The notes under the pieces are model-generated. The model was given only the letters and a program-made list of their open reading frames with translations, did not search any database and was not told the DNA's origin. Source: Pragia fontium DSM 5563 = ATCC 49100 (GTDB taxonomy: Bacteria > Pseudomonadota > Gammaproteobacteria > Enterobacterales > Enterobacteriaceae). From it: 64,000 nucleotides of DNA. Of the stretch, positions 22,569 through 34,410 are shown in pieces (positions within the stretch are counted from its first letter, which is position 1; each line of letters starts with the position of its first letter). The DNA lies in assembly GCF_900112475.1 (NCBI RefSeq), contig NZ_FOLW01000003.1:378871-442870 (forward strand), read 5' to 3'. The position numbers and the translations under genes were made by a program.

Positions 22569-22733
22569 TTATCGTTTGAATTCTTTCAGGTAATCGATAG
22601 CTTAATCATCGCTTGAACAGTTAAATAGTGATTTCCCTACCATGAAAAGAGTAATATGGGCGGCATTCATTTCTGTAGTCTATCTGTTACAGAAAGCGCG
22701 CATTTATCTTGTCGGTGATAAGAAGTTAATCTA

Positions 22734-23930
22734 ATGAAAAAAATAACAATTCTTGGCTCTACTGGTTCGATTGGGCATAGCACGTTAGCCGTGGTACGGG
22801 AAAATCCCGAGTTGTTTACGGTATTTGCTTTAGTTGCGGGCTGTAATGTTGAGGTTATGGCGCAGCAGTGTCGTGAGTTTAAGCCGAAATACGTTGCGAT
22901 GGCGAATGAAGCTTCGGCACAGGCATTGCGCGAGATTTTAACGTCCGAAGGATTGGCGACCGAAGTGATTAGCGGTCCTGATGCCGCGGCGGATTTAGCT
23001 TCGGCTGATGAGGTTGATCAGGTTATGGCGGCGATTGTTGGCGCTGCTGGCCTGTCGTCTACACTGGCAGCCATCAAGGCGGGTAAACAGGTATTATTAG
23101 CCAATAAAGAGTCTTTGGTAACCTGTGGCCAGTTGTTTATGGATGCTGTTACGCAATATGGTGCTCAGCTGTTACCTATCGACAGTGAACATAATGCGAT
23201 TTTTCAGAGTATGCCTGAAGCGGTTCAACGAGAGTTGGGATCCGCGTCGCTGAAAGAAAACGGTATTACCAGCATCATATTAACCGGGTCTGGCGGTCCT
23301 TTCCGTACCACTGATGTTGGGCTATTAAAAGATATGACGCCGGATCAGGCCTGTGCTCATCCGAACTGGTCGATGGGGCGCAAAATCTCGGTGGATTCAG
23401 CCACCATGATGAACAAGGGGCTGGAATATATTGAAGCCCGATGGCTATTTAATGCCGCAGCAGAACAGATAGAAGTGCTGATTCATCCACAATCGGTGAT
23501 TCATTCGATGGTGCGTTATCATGATGGTAGCGTGATCGCTCAGTTAGGGACGCCTGATATGCGAACGCCGATATCGCATGCCATGGCTTATCCAAAACGC
23601 GTTCCATCTGGCGTTAGCCACCTTGATTTTACACGTATTAGCGGCTTGACCTTTGAACATCCTGATTTTGACCGCTATCCTTGTCTAAAGCTGGCGATTG
23701 AGGCCAGTAAAGCCGGGCAGGCAGCAACAACCACGCTTAATGCGGCGAATGAATGCGTTGTCGGTGCTTTTTTACAGCATCAAATTACTTTTACCGATAT
23801 TGCTGCTATCAATAATCAAGTGATGGAACAGCTGAATTTTGCGGAACCTAAAAGCATTGATGAGGTCTTGTATATAGATTCTTGGGCCAGAGGCTGTGCT
23901 GAAAAAATCATTACCTCATGGAATGATTAA
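22734..23930 (+). CDS. dxr: 1-deoxy-D-xylulose 5-phosphate reductoisomerase
   Basis: Dxr (IspC) makes 2-C-methylerythritol 4-phosphate in the non-mevalonate isoprenoid pathway. The 398-residue length equals E. coli. The NADPH motif GSTGSIG is at residues 8-14, and the metal and substrate segments [12 protein letters not shown] and NPNWSMG-like ([19 protein letters not shown]) are intact. It precedes uppS, the next isoprenoid gene, with a small terminator-like hairpin in between. Confidence 0.98.
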   Translation: MKKITILGSTGSIGHSTLAVVRENPELFTVFALVAGCNVEVMAQQCREFKPKYVAMANEASAQALREILTSEGLATEVISGPDAAADLASADEVDQVMAAIVGAAGLSSTLAAIKAGKQVLLANKESLVTCGQLFMDAVTQYGAQLLPIDSEHNAIFQSMPEAVQRELGSASLKENGITSIILTGSGGPFRTTDVGLLKDMTPDQACAHPNWSMGRKISVDSATMMNKGLEYIEARWLFNAAAEQIEVLIHPQSVIHSMVRYHDGSVIAQLGTPDMRTPISHAMAYPKRVPSGVSHLDFTRISGLTFEHPDFDRYPCLKLAIEASKAGQAATTTLNAANECVVGAFLQHQITFTDIAAINNQVMEQLNFAEPKSIDEVLYIDSWARGCAEKIITSWND

Positions 23931-24060
23931 CAATGGTTGATTTGTTCCGTTAATTGCAAAATGATATAGTCTGCCTAGTTATACGGTTTAAACTATCTGA
24001 ACGATGGATTTTGGATATGGATTTTAGAGATAGAAAAGCGCGTTAACGAGCTGGTTTTCA

Positions 24061-24087
24061 GGCCGTGCCGAGTTCACGGCTTTTTTA
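24061..24087 (+). terminator. Short terminator between dxr and uppS
   Basis: GCCGTG (24062-24067) pairs with CACGGC (24075-24080), followed by six T. With only six pairs it is probably a partial terminator before uppS. Confidence 0.65.
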
Positions 24088-24149
24088 CGTGAGAAAAACA
24101 TCAGACTCTTACGGTTGTTCTATTTTTAGCTGAGGAATTCTAATAAGTT

Positions 24150-24908
24150 ATGTCGCCCGCTAAACAGCAAGTGAATAACCCTAAAACATCTGTCCCTCGT
24201 CATGTCGCTATTATTATGGATGGCAATGGGCGTTGGGCAAAACAACTAGGTAAATTGAGAATCTTTGGTCACCAGGAAGGTGCAAAAGCTGTGCGTCGGG
24301 CTGTACGTTTTGCCGTTAATCATAATATTGAAGCGCTGACGCTATATGCATTCAGCAGTGAAAACTGGAATCGTCCCGCTCAGGAAGTGACTGCACTGAT
24401 GGAGCTTTTTGTCAGGGCGTTGGATAAAGAGGCAGGGAGCCTGCATAAAAATAATGTTCGCTTAAGAATTATTGGCGATACTCAACGCTTCAGTGAGCGT
24501 TTGCAGGCCAGAATCCAGCGGGCAGAATCGTTAACAGAGGCCAATACCGGGCTAACATTAAATATTGCGGCTAACTATGGCGGGCGTTGGGATATAACCC
24601 AGGCCTTCCAACAGATTGCTTTGCAGGTTAAAAATGGTCTGGTAGAACCCGATGAAATTGATGAACAGATGGTGAGTCAGCGCATTAATTTATGCGATCT
24701 TTCTCCAGTAGATTTAGTGATCAGGACCGGGGGAGAGCATCGCATAAGCAATTTCCTACTGTGGCAAATTGCTTATGCTGAACTGTATTTTACCGAAGTA
24801 CTATGGCCTGATTTTGATGAACTTGTTTTTGAAGGTGCGCTTAATGTATTTGCACAACGCGAACGCCGTTTTGGTGGGACTGAACCCGCGAGTATTAATG
24901 AACTTTAG
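24150..24908 (+). CDS. uppS: Undecaprenyl diphosphate synthase
   Basis: UppS (IspU) extends farnesyl diphosphate to the C55 carrier lipid for peptidoglycan and O-antigen. The 252-residue product has catalytic Asp24 in IIMDGNGRWAK and the conserved YAFSSENWNRP and LVIRTGGEHRISNFLLWQ segments. A GAGGAATTC site lies about 11 bases before the ATG. It is followed by cdsA after nine bases, beginning a long envelope-biogenesis run. Confidence 0.98.
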   Translation: MSPAKQQVNNPKTSVPRHVAIIMDGNGRWAKQLGKLRIFGHQEGAKAVRRAVRFAVNHNIEALTLYAFSSENWNRPAQEVTALMELFVRALDKEAGSLHKNNVRLRIIGDTQRFSERLQARIQRAESLTEANTGLTLNIAANYGGRWDITQAFQQIALQVKNGLVEPDEIDEQMVSQRINLCDLSPVDLVIRTGGEHRISNFLLWQIAYAELYFTEVLWPDFDELVFEGALNVFAQRERRFGGTEPASINEL

Positions 24909-24917
24909 GAGCCTCTC

Positions 24918-25769
24918 GTGTTAAAGTCACGCGTCATCACTGCTTTAATTCTTATTCCTTTGGTGATTGCAGCGTTGTTTATGCTGCCGCCATTGCCTTT
25001 CGCTATCATGATTGTTGCCGTGTGTATGCTGGCAGCATGGGAGTGGGGTCAGTTAGCTGGCTTGAATTCAGCTTCTCAACGAATTACGTTAGCTATCGTT
25101 TGTGGCGCGGCGCTTGCGGCGCTTTACTGGCCAATCTATACCTCTTCATTACCACTCTTGGCCCATCCTGTTGTGACCGGCTTTTTGTTGGCGGCTTTAG
25201 GGTGGTGGTGTTTGGCATTGCTGCTGGTTCTGTTCTATCCGACATCTGCTCGACTCTGGAAGCACTCTTATCTTTTACGTTTAATGTTTGGCGTATTAAC
25301 CATAATTCCATTTTTTTGGGGAATGTTAGCACTGCGTCAATATGGTTTTCAGGAAAATAACTATACTGGTGCCTGGTGGTTATTATACGTGATGTTCTTG
25401 GTGTGGGGAGCTGACTCCGGCGCTTACGCCTTTGGCCGACTATTGGGTAAGCATAAATTAGCGCCAAAAGTTTCGCCGGGGAAAACGTTGGAAGGATTAG
25501 TGGGCGGCTTAGCCACTTCAGCTTTGATTGCATGGCTTTTCAGTTTATATGTACCGTTACATATTTCTTTGAATACCTTACTGATTTGTTCAGGATTGGC
25601 TGTGCTGGCATCGGTACTGGGCGATTTGACCGAAAGTATGTTTAAGCGTGAAGCGGGCATTAAAGATAGCGGTCATCTGATTCCGGGGCATGGTGGTGTA
25701 CTTGACCGAATTGATAGTTTGACTGCCGCCGTGCCGGTTTTTGCATGTTTGGTTTTTCTGGTTTTTTAA
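24918..25769 (+). CDS. cdsA: Phosphatidate cytidylyltransferase
   Basis: CdsA forms CDP-diacylglycerol, the precursor of all phospholipids, in the inner membrane. The 283-residue protein has about eight membrane segments and the C-terminal signature KREAGIKDSGHLIPGHGG followed by DRIDS. The start codon is GTG with TAGGAGCC upstream, and the N-terminus (MLKSRVITALILIPLVIAAL) matches E. coli. Confidence 0.97.
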   Translation: MLKSRVITALILIPLVIAALFMLPPLPFAIMIVAVCMLAAWEWGQLAGLNSASQRITLAIVCGAALAALYWPIYTSSLPLLAHPVVTGFLLAALGWWCLALLLVLFYPTSARLWKHSYLLRLMFGVLTIIPFFWGMLALRQYGFQENNYTGAWWLLYVMFLVWGADSGAYAFGRLLGKHKLAPKVSPGKTLEGLVGGLATSALIAWLFSLYVPLHISLNTLLICSGLAVLASVLGDLTESMFKREAGIKDSGHLIPGHGGVLDRIDSLTAAVPVFACLVFLVF

Positions 25770-25794
25770 GGGTTAGACGGAATATCTATCGCCT

Positions 25795-27150
25795 ATGAAT
25801 ATTGTTGGAACTGTAGCCGCATTTATTGTCGCACTGGGAATTTTAGTTACCGTTCATGAGTTCGGTCATTTCTGGGTTGCGCGTCGTTGTGGGGTAAAGG
25901 TTATCCGTTTCTCTATCGGCTTTGGTAAAGCGATTTGGCGACGTACGGATAAAAAAGGGACAGAATACGTTATCGCGATGATTCCCCTTGGCGGCTATGT
26001 AAAAATGCTTGATGAACGGGTCGAAGAGGTAGAGCCTCAGCACCGTAATCAGGCTTTTAATAACAAAACTGTGTGCCAAAGGGCCGCCATTATTGCCGCC
26101 GGACCGTTAGCTAACTTTATTTTTGCTGTTTTTGCTTATTGGTTAGTGTTTATTATGGGCGTGCCGAGTGTGCGTCCGGTGATTGGTGATATCGAACCAC
26201 AATCTATTGCTGCACAAGCGAATATTTCTCCGGGAATGGAACTAAAATCTGTTGCCGGTATCGAAACGCCTGATTGGGATTCAGTTCGTTTGGCGCTAAT
26301 TGGCCAAATTGGTGAGAAACAGATGGAAGTCACCGTTGCGCCTTTTGGGACTTCTTTAATTCAGACTAAGACGCTGAATACAACGGATTGGAAATTTGAT
26401 CCGGAAAAACAGGATCCTATTAGAACATTAGGTTTTATTCCGAAGCTGCCTCAGATAGAGCCAGTGCTGGACGTTGTCCAGCCGAATTCAGCAGCGGAGA
26501 AGGCTGGGTTACAAGCAGGCGATCGGCTGTTAACCGTAAGTGGTAAGCCGTTCGGGCAATGGATTGACTTTGTAAAGTTAGTCACTAATAGCCCGAATAT
26601 TCCGATAGAATTAGTGATTGAAAGAGGTGGTGTAAACCACTCTTTAGTTCTGACGCCTGAGGTGAAGTCCTCCGGCGGTGAACAAAAAGGTTTCGCAGGG
26701 ATATCTCCAAGAGTGATACCGCTGCCTGATGAGTATAAAATAACCCGTCAATACAATGTATTTACGGCAATCTATCAGGCGGGCGATAAAACGTGGCAAT
26801 TAACCGTATTAACGGTCAAAATGCTAGGCAAACTGGTAACGGGCGAGGTTCAGTTAAAGAATCTTAGCGGTCCGATATCGATAGCTCAAGGTGCAGGTGT
26901 TTCAGCAGGATACGGCTTGGTTTATTACCTCATGTTTTTAGCGCTTATTAGCGTGAACTTAGGCATAATCAATCTGTTTCCTCTTCCGGTATTGGACGGA
27001 GGGCATCTTGTGTTTTTAGCAATAGAAAAGATAACAGGTAAACCGGTATCTGAGAGAGTTCAGGACTACAGTTATCGTGTTGGGGCAATCTTATTGGTAC
27101 TGTTGATGGGACTTGCACTTTTCAATGATTTCTCGCGCTTTTACGGCTAG
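25795..27150 (+). CDS. rseP: Site-2 intramembrane protease RseP
   Basis: RseP cleaves RseA within the membrane to release sigma E and also removes leftover signal peptides. The 451-residue protein (E. coli 450) has the zinc motif HEFGH at residues 21-25, two PDZ domains between about residues 115 and 310, and the LDGGH motif near residue 400. The location just before bamA ties outer-membrane stress control to barrel assembly, as in other enterics. Confidence 0.98.
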   Translation: MNIVGTVAAFIVALGILVTVHEFGHFWVARRCGVKVIRFSIGFGKAIWRRTDKKGTEYVIAMIPLGGYVKMLDERVEEVEPQHRNQAFNNKTVCQRAAIIAAGPLANFIFAVFAYWLVFIMGVPSVRPVIGDIEPQSIAAQANISPGMELKSVAGIETPDWDSVRLALIGQIGEKQMEVTVAPFGTSLIQTKTLNTTDWKFDPEKQDPIRTLGFIPKLPQIEPVLDVVQPNSAAEKAGLQAGDRLLTVSGKPFGQWIDFVKLVTNSPNIPIELVIERGGVNHSLVLTPEVKSSGGEQKGFAGISPRVIPLPDEYKITRQYNVFTAIYQAGDKTWQLTVLTVKMLGKLVTGEVQLKNLSGPISIAQGAGVSAGYGLVYYLMFLALISVNLGIINLFPLPVLDGGHLVFLAIEKITGKPVSERVQDYSYRVGAILLVLLMGLALFNDFSRFYG

Positions 27151-27181
27151 AGAATTTGGTTAGGATGAACAGATTAAAACG

Positions 27182-29581
27182 ATGGCGATAAAAAAGTTGC
27201 TTCTAGCGTCGCTGCTGTTTGGCAGCGCCACCGCATACGGTGCCGATGGGTTTGTTGTTAAAGACATTCGCTTCGAAGGATTACAGCGCGTTGCTACAGG
27301 GGCCGCATTGTTGAATATGCCTGTCCGTGTTGGCGATACAATCAACGAGAATGACATCGGGAATACTATCCGAGCCTTATTCGCCTCCGGAAACTTTGAG
27401 GATGTAAGAGTATTGCGTGATAACAATACTCTGATCGTTCAAGTCAAAGAACGGCCGACGATAGCCAGTGTCACTTTCTCCGGTAATAAATCGGTGAAAG
27501 ATGACATGCTTAAGCAGAATCTTGAGTCTTCTGGTGTTCGTGTGGGCGAAGCCCTGGATAGAACCACCATTAGTTCGATGGAAAAGGGTCTGGAAGACTT
27601 TTACTACAGCGTAGGTAAATATAACGCTTCAGTAAAAGCTGTGGTGACGCCACTTCCACGTAACCGTGTCGATTTAAAATTGGTTTTCTCTGAAGGTCAG
27701 TCAGCGACTATTCAACAAATTAACATTGTTGGTAATAACGCTTTCACCACAGAAGAGCTGGTTAGTCGCTTCCAACTACGGGATCAAGTACCGTGGTGGA
27801 ACTTCATCGGCGATCGTAACTATCAGAAACAAAAATTATCTGGTGACCTTGAGGCGCTGCGCAGTTTCTATTTGGATCGCGGTTATGCCCGTTTCAGCCT
27901 TGATTCGACCAACGTCAGTCTGACGCCGGATAAGAAAAGTATTTATATCACCATTAACCTTACCGAAGGCAAGCAATATAAGCTGTCTGGCGTAGAGGTG
28001 AAAGGTAATCTGGCTGGTCGTGCCGCAGAGATTGAAGATCTGGCTAAAATCACCCCGGGCGAGCTGTATAACGGCAGCAAGGTGACTCAGATTGAAGATA
28101 ACATCAAGAAGCTGTTGGGTAACTATGGCTATGCTTACCCGCGCGTAGCGACACAGCCTGAAATTAACGATCGCGATCAAACCGTTAAACTACATATTAG
28201 TGTTGATGCCGGTAACCGTTTCTACGTTCGTCGAATTCGCTTCGAAGGTAACGATGTCAGTAAAGATTCCGTTCTGCGCCGTGAAATGCGCCAAATGGAA
28301 GGGGCATGGTTAGGTAACGATCTGGTAGAGAAAGGTAAAGAGCGTTTGAACCGTCTGGGTTACTTTGAAACCGTTGACGTTGAAACCGAACGCGTACCAG
28401 GTATGCCCGATCAGGTTGATATCGTTTATAAAGTGAAAGAGCGAAATACCGGGACCTTTAACTTCGGTGTTGGTTACGGTACGGAAAGTGGCGTGAGTTT
28501 CCAGGTTGGTCTGCAACAGGACAACTGGATGGGAACCGGTAAGAGCGTTGGTATCAGCGGTACTAAAAATGATTACCGTACCTATGTTGAATTGTCGGTG
28601 ACTGAACCTTACTTTACCGTAGACGGTGTTAGCCTAGGCGGCCGCGTTTTCTTTGATAAATTTAACGCAGACGATGCCGATTTATCAGACTATAGTAAGA
28701 GTAGCTATGGTGTTGGTACGACCTTAGGGTTCCCAATTAATGAGAATAATGCATTACGCTTTGGTCTGGATTACGTTAATAACGACCTGACTGAGATGCA
28801 ACCTCAGATCGGTATGTGGCGTTATCTGAATTCGGTCGGTGAAAACCCAAGCCTTAAAGAGAAAGCAGATTATAAAGCTAATGACTTCTTCTTTACTGCT
28901 GGCTGGAACTATAACAGTCTGAACCGTGGTTACTTCCCGACTTCCGGTAGCCGTGCAGGTCTGAATGGTAAAGTCACCATTCCAGGTTCCGACAATGAAT
29001 ACTATAAACTGACGTTTGACAGTGCTTCATATTATCCAATTGACCGTGATGATAAGTGGGTTCTGTTGGGTCGTTTACGTGCAGGTTATGGTGATGGTCT
29101 GGGCGGCAAAGAGATGCCGTTCTACGATAACTTCTATGCAGGTGGTTCCGGTACCGTTCGTGGTTTCCGTTCCAACAATATCGGCCCTAAAGCGGTGTAT
29201 ATTAAAGGTTGTGGTACATCAAATGGTTGTTATTTAGAACGCGATAGTGATGCTGTGGGTGGTAACGCAATGGGTGTAGCCAGTGCGGAATTTATTTTCC
29301 CAACGCCGTTTGTGGATGATAAATATGCCAACTCGATACGTACTTCCGTATTCTTTGACGCCGGTACCGTTTGGGACACTAACTGGTCTAATACTGCTGC
29401 AACAAGAGCAGCAGGTGTTCCAGACTATAGCGATCCGGGTAATATCCGTACTTCTGCGGGTGTGGCGTTACAGTGGATGTCTCCACTGGGGCCGCTGGTC
29501 TTCTCCTATGCTAACCCATTAGAGAAGTATGAAGGCGATAAGTCAGAACAGTTCCAGTTTAACATTGGTACCACCTGGTAA
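27182..29581 (+). CDS. bamA: Outer-membrane protein assembly factor BamA
   Basis: BamA is the Omp85 core of the BAM machine that inserts beta-barrels. The 799-residue protein (E. coli 810) has a signal peptide of about 20 residues, five POTRA repeats to about residue 420, then a 16-strand barrel containing the VRGF motif ([13 protein letters not shown]) and ending in Trp. No truncation of the barrel was seen. It is followed by skp, the chaperone that feeds it. Confidence 0.98.
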   Translation: MAIKKLLLASLLFGSATAYGADGFVVKDIRFEGLQRVATGAALLNMPVRVGDTINENDIGNTIRALFASGNFEDVRVLRDNNTLIVQVKERPTIASVTFSGNKSVKDDMLKQNLESSGVRVGEALDRTTISSMEKGLEDFYYSVGKYNASVKAVVTPLPRNRVDLKLVFSEGQSATIQQINIVGNNAFTTEELVSRFQLRDQVPWWNFIGDRNYQKQKLSGDLEALRSFYLDRGYARFSLDSTNVSLTPDKKSIYITINLTEGKQYKLSGVEVKGNLAGRAAEIEDLAKITPGELYNGSKVTQIEDNIKKLLGNYGYAYPRVATQPEINDRDQTVKLHISVDAGNRFYVRRIRFEGNDVSKDSVLRREMRQMEGAWLGNDLVEKGKERLNRLGYFETVDVETERVPGMPDQVDIVYKVKERNTGTFNFGVGYGTESGVSFQVGLQQDNWMGTGKSVGISGTKNDYRTYVELSVTEPYFTVDGVSLGGRVFFDKFNADDADLSDYSKSSYGVGTTLGFPINENNALRFGLDYVNNDLTEMQPQIGMWRYLNSVGENPSLKEKADYKANDFFFTAGWNYNSLNRGYFPTSGSRAGLNGKVTIPGSDNEYYKLTFDSASYYPIDRDDKWVLLGRLRAGYGDGLGGKEMPFYDNFYAGGSGTVRGFRSNNIGPKAVYIKGCGTSNGCYLERDSDAVGGNAMGVASAEFIFPTPFVDDKYANSIRTSVFFDAGTVWDTNWSNTAATRAAGVPDYSDPGNIRTSAGVALQWMSPLGPLVFSYANPLEKYEGDKSEQFQFNIGTTW

Positions 29582-29651
29582 CGGTTTTGAATTAGTAGGT
29601 AGTAACAAACAATGAGTTTAACTCAATAGCAATTATAGTAAGGGGTTCAAA

Positions 29652-30137
29652 TTGAAAAAGTGGTTATGTGCTGCAGGTCTAGGTTTAGCTATGGTTGCTG
29701 CTGCGGGAGTTCAAGCGGCCGATAAAATTGCTGTTGTTGATGTGATGAGCATTTTGCAAAAAATGCCAGAGCGTGAAACGATTGCTAAGCAATTAGAAAC
29801 CGAGTTTAAATCTCGCGCGACAGCTTTACAGAAAGAAGAAAAAGCGGCTCAGGATAAAGTGAAAAAACTGCAAACCAGCGGTGCTTCAATGAAAGCTGCC
29901 GATCGTACTAAGATTGAGAACGATATCAAAGCATTCCAGCAAAAGGCTGCTGCCTTTACGCAGGATAGCCGTCGTCGTGAAGCTGAAGAAATGAATAAGT
30001 TAGTCGCTAAAGTTCAAAGCGCAGTGAAAACTGTAGCGGAAAAAGAAGGCTATGCGGTCGTTGTTAAAGCAGATGCTGCTTTCTATGCAAATGCTGAAAA
30101 TGACATCACCGAGAAAGTTCTGACGCAGGTAAAATAA
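29652..30137 (+). CDS. skp: Periplasmic chaperone Skp
   Basis: Skp is a trimeric jellyfish-shaped chaperone that carries outer-membrane proteins across the periplasm. The 161-residue precursor has a signal peptide ending AGVQA-A and long basic, Ala/Lys/Gln-rich helices (residues 45-135) that form the tentacles. The start codon is TTG at 29652, preceded by AAGGGG; E. coli also uses a non-ATG start. lpxD starts a few bases after its stop codon. Confidence 0.95.
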   Translation: MKKWLCAAGLGLAMVAAAGVQAADKIAVVDVMSILQKMPERETIAKQLETEFKSRATALQKEEKAAQDKVKKLQTSGASMKAADRTKIENDIKAFQQKAAAFTQDSRRREAEEMNKLVAKVQSAVKTVAEKEGYAVVVKADAAFYANAENDITEKVLTQVK

Positions 30138-30140
30138 GTG

Positions 30141-31166
30141 ATGCACTCCATGCGTTTAGCTGATTTAGCAGAACATTTGGGGGCAGAAGTGCACGGTGAT
30201 GGCGATATCGTCATCACCGGTGTTGCGTCAATGACGTCTGCTGGTAAAGGACAAATTACTTTCTTGTCCAATAGCCGCTATCAGGAACAGCTTTTAACCT
30301 GTGAGGCTAGCGCCGTCGTATTGACTGAGGAAAACCTTCCTTTCTGTTCGCATTTAGCTGCATTAGTCGTAAAGAATCCTTACCTGAGTTATGCTCGTAT
30401 GGCTCAGTTGCTTGATACTACGCCGTCTCCGGCGCAGGATATTGCACCATCAGCGGTTATCGCTGAAAATGCCCGGTTAGGACAGAATGTTTCCATTGGT
30501 GCTAACGCAGTGATTGAGACTGGTGTCGAATTAGGTGACAATGTGGTTATTGGTGCCGGATGTTTTATCGGTAAAAATACCCGTATTGGTGCTGGTACTC
30601 GCCTGTGGGCCAATGTCACTGTGTATCATGAAGTGATGATCGGTTCTCAGTGTCTTGTTCAGTCCGGAACGGTCATTGGTGCCGATGGTTTTGGCTATGC
30701 CAACGAACGTGGAAACTGGATCAAGATCCCTCAGTTAGGGACCGTCAGAATTGGCGATAATGTTGAAATCGGTGCCTGTACCACTATTGACCGTGGTGCG
30801 CTGGATGATACTGTTATCGGCAATGGTGTGATCATTGATAACCAATGCCAGATTGCGCATAACGTCATAATTGGCGACAATACAGCCGTCGCCGGCGGTG
30901 TTATTATGGCGGGCAGTCTGAAAATCGGTAAATATTGCCAGATTGGTGGTGCCAGCGTTATTAATGGTCATATGGAAATTTGCGATCAGGCTGTGGTAAC
31001 TGGAATGGGAATGGTGATGCGTCCTATCACTGAACCAGGAATTTATTCTTCAGGTATTCCACTTCAAAGCAATAAAGAATGGCGTAAAACCGCTGCTCTG
31101 GTGTTAAATATTGACCAAATGAGTAAGCGTCTAAAAGCCGTAGAACGAAAAGTTGATGGAAAATAG
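30141..31166 (+). CDS. lpxD: UDP-3-O-(3-hydroxymyristoyl)glucosamine N-acyltransferase
   Basis: LpxD adds the second acyl chain in lipid A synthesis. The 341-residue length equals E. coli when the ATG at 30141 is used; a GTG one codon earlier is possible. The N-terminal uridine-binding domain is followed by hexapeptide repeats of the left-handed beta helix, including the catalytic His of [15 protein letters not shown] (near residue 240). It lies between skp and fabZ as usual. Confidence 0.97.
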   Translation: MHSMRLADLAEHLGAEVHGDGDIVITGVASMTSAGKGQITFLSNSRYQEQLLTCEASAVVLTEENLPFCSHLAALVVKNPYLSYARMAQLLDTTPSPAQDIAPSAVIAENARLGQNVSIGANAVIETGVELGDNVVIGAGCFIGKNTRIGAGTRLWANVTVYHEVMIGSQCLVQSGTVIGADGFGYANERGNWIKIPQLGTVRIGDNVEIGACTTIDRGALDDTVIGNGVIIDNQCQIAHNVIIGDNTAVAGGVIMAGSLKIGKYCQIGGASVINGHMEICDQAVVTGMGMVMRPITEPGIYSSGIPLQSNKEWRKTAALVLNIDQMSKRLKAVERKVDGK

Positions 31167-31219
31167 CTGATATAAGTTAAAACCAACAGTCGTTAACCCA
31201 TTAATTTTATTATTTTATG

Positions 31220-31260
31220 CACGGCCTGTCTTTGTCATGTTATGACCAAAACAGGCCGTG
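31220..31260 (+). other. Long hairpin between lpxD and fabZ
   Basis: CACGGCCTGT (31220-31229) pairs perfectly with ACAGGCCGTG (31251-31260). An inner bulged stem (TTTGTCAT with ATGACCAAA) closes a GTT loop. No clean T-run follows, so it may be an mRNA processing or partial attenuation site within the lpx operon. Confidence 0.65.
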
Positions 31261-31303
31261 TTGTTGATACCATCAGTTTGGTTTAAAAGACAGGAAGAGT
31301 ATT

Positions 31304-31759
31304 TTGACTACTGACAATCGTACTCTGGATATCGAAGAGATTCTGAGTTTACTACCTCATCGCTATCCATTTTTGCTCGTGGATCGGGTGTTAGATTTCG
31401 ACAAAGGAAAATTCTTAAAAGCGGTTAAGAATGTTTCATTCAATGAGCCTTTCTTTCAGGGGCACTTCCCGGGTAAACCTATTTTCCCTGGTGTGTTGAT
31501 TTTGGAAGCAATGGCGCAGGCCACCGGCATTTTGGCATTTAAAAGCTTGGGTCGTTTAGAGCCGGGTGAACTGTATTACTTTGCTGCTGTTGATAATGCT
31601 CGCTTTAAGCGTCCTGTTTTACCTGGGGATCAATTGATTCTTGAGGTTGAATTTATTAAAGAGCGCCGTGGCGTTGCTCGCTTCCGTGGCGTTGCTAAAG
31701 TGGACGGTGAGATTGCATGTGAAGCCGATATGATGTGTGCTCGTCGCCGGGAGTCCTAA
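31304..31759 (+). CDS. fabZ: 3-hydroxyacyl-ACP dehydratase FabZ
   Basis: FabZ dehydrates 3-hydroxyacyl-ACP in fatty-acid elongation and competes with LpxA for substrate. The 151-residue hotdog-fold protein has the catalytic segments [21 protein letters not shown]. The start codon is TTG at 31304, with GGAAGAG upstream, giving the same length and N-terminus as E. coli. lpxA begins four bases after its stop. Confidence 0.98.
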   Translation: MTTDNRTLDIEEILSLLPHRYPFLLVDRVLDFDKGKFLKAVKNVSFNEPFFQGHFPGKPIFPGVLILEAMAQATGILAFKSLGRLEPGELYYFAAVDNARFKRPVLPGDQLILEVEFIKERRGVARFRGVAKVDGEIACEADMMCARRRES

Positions 31760-31763
31760 TACT

Positions 31764-32552
31764 GTGATTGATAACACCGCCTTTATTCACCCGACTTCTA
31801 TTGTAGAAGAGGGTGCGGTTATCGGTGCCAATGTTCATATTGGCCCGTTCTGCTGGATTGGAGCTCAGGTTGAAATTGGCCCAGGAACTTCGATCAAGTC
31901 TCATGTTGTGATTAATGGCGTTACCAAAATTGGTGCTGATAATGAAATTTATCAGTTTTCCTCTATTGGTGAAGCCAATCAGGACTTGAAATATGCCGGT
32001 GAGCCTACCCGAGTAGAGATTGGCGATCGCAACCGTATTCGCGAAAGCGTAACTATCCATCGTGGAACCGTACAAGGCGGTAACCTGACTAAGATCGGCA
32101 ATGACAACCTGTTAATGATTAATGCCCATATTGCGCATGATTGTATAATTGGTAATCGCTGTATTTTAGCCAATAATGCCACCTTGGGCGGTCACGTTGA
32201 AGTAGACGACTTTGCGATTATTGGTGGTATGACGGCGGTGCATCAGTTCTGCGTTATTGGAGCTCATGTTATGGTCGGCGGTTGTTCTGGCGTCGCCCAA
32301 GATGTGCCTCCTTATGTGATTGCTCAAGGTAACCATGCGACACCATTTGGCGTTAATATTGAAGGTTTGAAACGTCGTGGTTTTGAGAAAGATGCCCTGC
32401 ACGCTATTCGCAATGCCTATAAGCTACTCTATCGCAGCGGTAAGACGCTGGATGAAGTGAAGCCGGAAATTGAAGCGTTGGCAAAAGAACAACCGGCCGT
32501 TCAGGCATTTGTTGATTTCTTTAGTCGCTCAACACGCGGCCTTATTCGTTAA
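31764..32552 (+). CDS. lpxA: UDP-N-acetylglucosamine acyltransferase
   Basis: LpxA performs the first step of lipid A synthesis. The start is the GTG at 31764, giving 262 residues exactly as in E. coli, with [20 protein letters not shown] at the N-terminus. Hexapeptide repeats form the beta helix; the catalytic His lies in AHIAHDC (near residue 125). A longer in-frame start at 31737 would overlap fabZ and is not favoured. Confidence 0.97.
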   Translation: MIDNTAFIHPTSIVEEGAVIGANVHIGPFCWIGAQVEIGPGTSIKSHVVINGVTKIGADNEIYQFSSIGEANQDLKYAGEPTRVEIGDRNRIRESVTIHRGTVQGGNLTKIGNDNLLMINAHIAHDCIIGNRCILANNATLGGHVEVDDFAIIGGMTAVHQFCVIGAHVMVGGCSGVAQDVPPYVIAQGNHATPFGVNIEGLKRRGFEKDALHAIRNAYKLLYRSGKTLDEVKPEIEALAKEQPAVQAFVDFFSRSTRGLIR

Positions 32553-32555
32553 GTT

Positions 32556-33740
32556 ATGCAGGCGCGCGAGCTCACGATAGGATTAGTCGCCGGAGAAACC
32601 TCCGGCGATATTTTAGGTGCTGGCCTGATCCGCTCATTAAAAGCCATTGTTCCTAATGCCCGCTTTGTTGGTGTTGCTGGTCCATTAATGCAGGCCGAAG
32701 GCTGTGAAGCCTGGTTTGAAATGGAAGAGCTGGCGGTGATGGGGGTGGTGGAAGTGCTTGAGCGCTTACCTCGCCTGCTAAAAATTCGTAAACAGCTGAC
32801 CCAACGCTTTAGCGAACTTAAACCGGATGTGTTTGTTGGCATTGATGCGCCTGATTTTAATATCACCCTTGAAGGGCGTTTAAAGCAGCGCGGTATTAAA
32901 ACCATTCATTACGTTAGCCCCTCAGTTTGGGCGTGGCGTCAAAATCGAATATTTAAGATTGGCCGTTCAACCAATCTTGTTTTGGCTTTCCTGCCGTTTG
33001 AAAAAGCATTTTACGATCGTTTTCAGGTTCCCTGCCGCTTTGTCGGCCATACTATGGCAGATGCTATACCGCTGGTGCCCGATCGTCAGGCGGCCAGAAA
33101 TCGGTTAGGTATCGCTGAGAATGTTCATTGTCTGGCGATGTTACCCGGCAGCCGTAATGCGGAAGTTGAAATGCTCAGCGCTGACTTTCTGAAAACAGCA
33201 ATAAAACTGCGGGAAACTTACCCCGAGTTAGAAGTTTTAGTGCCGTTGGTTAATGCTAAAAGGCGCGAACAGTTTGAACGTATTAAAGCGGAAGTGGCCC
33301 CGGATCTGCCGGTTCATCTATTGGATGGTCAGGGCAGAGAGGCCATGATTGCCAGCGATGCTGCATTATTAGCTTCAGGCACCGCTGCACTGGAATGTAT
33401 GTTAGCTAAATGTCCGATGGTTGTCGGTTATCGGATGAAGCCTTTTACTTTCTGGCTGGCTAAGCGTTTAATCAAAACACCTTATGTATCGTTACCGAAC
33501 TTATTGGCTGGTCGTGAGTTAGTGCCTGAATTACTTCAGGATGACTGTACGCCGGACAAACTTGCGACTGCATTAAAGCCTTTATTAAATAATGAAAATA
33601 ATCATACCCGGGTTTTGAAGCAAACATTTAGCGAACTGCACCAGAGTATTCGCTGTGATGCCGATCGTCAGGCGGCGCAGGCAGTGCTTGAGTTAGCTGG
33701 TTATTACCAGCCTGTAGATACGCTGAATAAGGACGGTTAA
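32556..33740 (+). CDS. lpxB: Lipid-A-disaccharide synthase
   Basis: LpxB joins UDP-diacylglucosamine and lipid X to give the lipid A disaccharide at the inner membrane. The 394-residue GT19 protein begins with the glycine-rich [15 protein letters not shown] and contains [11 protein letters not shown] and [13 protein letters not shown]. It starts three bases after lpxA, consistent with coupled translation. Confidence 0.97.
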   Translation: MQARELTIGLVAGETSGDILGAGLIRSLKAIVPNARFVGVAGPLMQAEGCEAWFEMEELAVMGVVEVLERLPRLLKIRKQLTQRFSELKPDVFVGIDAPDFNITLEGRLKQRGIKTIHYVSPSVWAWRQNRIFKIGRSTNLVLAFLPFEKAFYDRFQVPCRFVGHTMADAIPLVPDRQAARNRLGIAENVHCLAMLPGSRNAEVEMLSADFLKTAIKLRETYPELEVLVPLVNAKRREQFERIKAEVAPDLPVHLLDGQGREAMIASDAALLASGTAALECMLAKCPMVVGYRMKPFTFWLAKRLIKTPYVSLPNLLAGRELVPELLQDDCTPDKLATALKPLLNNENNHTRVLKQTFSELHQSIRCDADRQAAQAVLELAGYYQPVDTLNKDG

Positions 33741-33742
33741 CT

Positions 33743-34354
33743 GTGGTAAAAACTCTGATAGTGGAACCGTTTGTCTATCCTGTCGCCAGCTGTATTGCTG
33801 GCGTTGATGAGGTTGGTCGGGGGCCGTTAGTCGGCGCGGTTGTTACCGCCGCCGTTATTCTGGATCCCAGCAATCCTATTGTTGGTTTGGCTGATTCTAA
33901 AAAGCTCAGTGAAAAAAAGCGTCTCGCGCTGTATGACGAAATTAAAGAAAAAGCGCTAAGCTGGAGTTTAGGCCGGGCAGAACCGGAAGAGATCGACCGG
34001 CTAAATATTTTGCATGCCACTATGTTGGCCATGCAAAGGGCGGTAGCCGGGTTAAGTATTCAGCCGGATATGGTATTGATTGATGGTAACCGTTGTCCCA
34101 AGCTGCCGATGAAATCGTTGGCGGTAGTAAAAGGCGATAGCCGAGTGGCCGAGATTAGTGCGGCATCTATATTGGCGAAGGTGACTCGCGATCGAGAAAT
34201 GGAAGAACTGGATTTGCTCTTCCCGCAATATGGATTTGCCCAGCATAAAGGGTATCCTACGGCTCTCCATCTGGAGAAGTTATCAGAGCATGGTGCGACG
34301 GAGCACTATCGCCGGAGTTTTGCCCCAGTAAGGCGAGCTTTGGGAATAGCGTAG
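33743..34354 (+). CDS. rnhB: Ribonuclease HII
   Basis: RNase HII cuts RNA from RNA-DNA hybrids and starts removal of misincorporated ribonucleotides. The 203-residue protein has the catalytic [12 protein letters not shown] motif, VLIDGN and the later [18 protein letters not shown] segment. The start codon is GTG, two bases after lpxB. It is about five residues longer at the N-terminus than E. coli RnhB. Confidence 0.97.
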   Translation: MVKTLIVEPFVYPVASCIAGVDEVGRGPLVGAVVTAAVILDPSNPIVGLADSKKLSEKKRLALYDEIKEKALSWSLGRAEPEEIDRLNILHATMLAMQRAVAGLSIQPDMVLIDGNRCPKLPMKSLAVVKGDSRVAEISAASILAKVTRDREMEELDLLFPQYGFAQHKGYPTALHLEKLSEHGATEHYRRSFAPVRRALGIA

Positions 34355-34410
34355 TTTCCGCGTATATTATAGCTCTGACAATATTTGTAATCTGATAGCT
34401 GGTATTTTAT

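Noticed and set aside
25093..25533. A 146-codon antisense frame within cdsA
   Set aside because: It is opposite a conserved essential gene with intact signatures, and its translation is Arg/Pro/Ser-rich with no recognisable domain.
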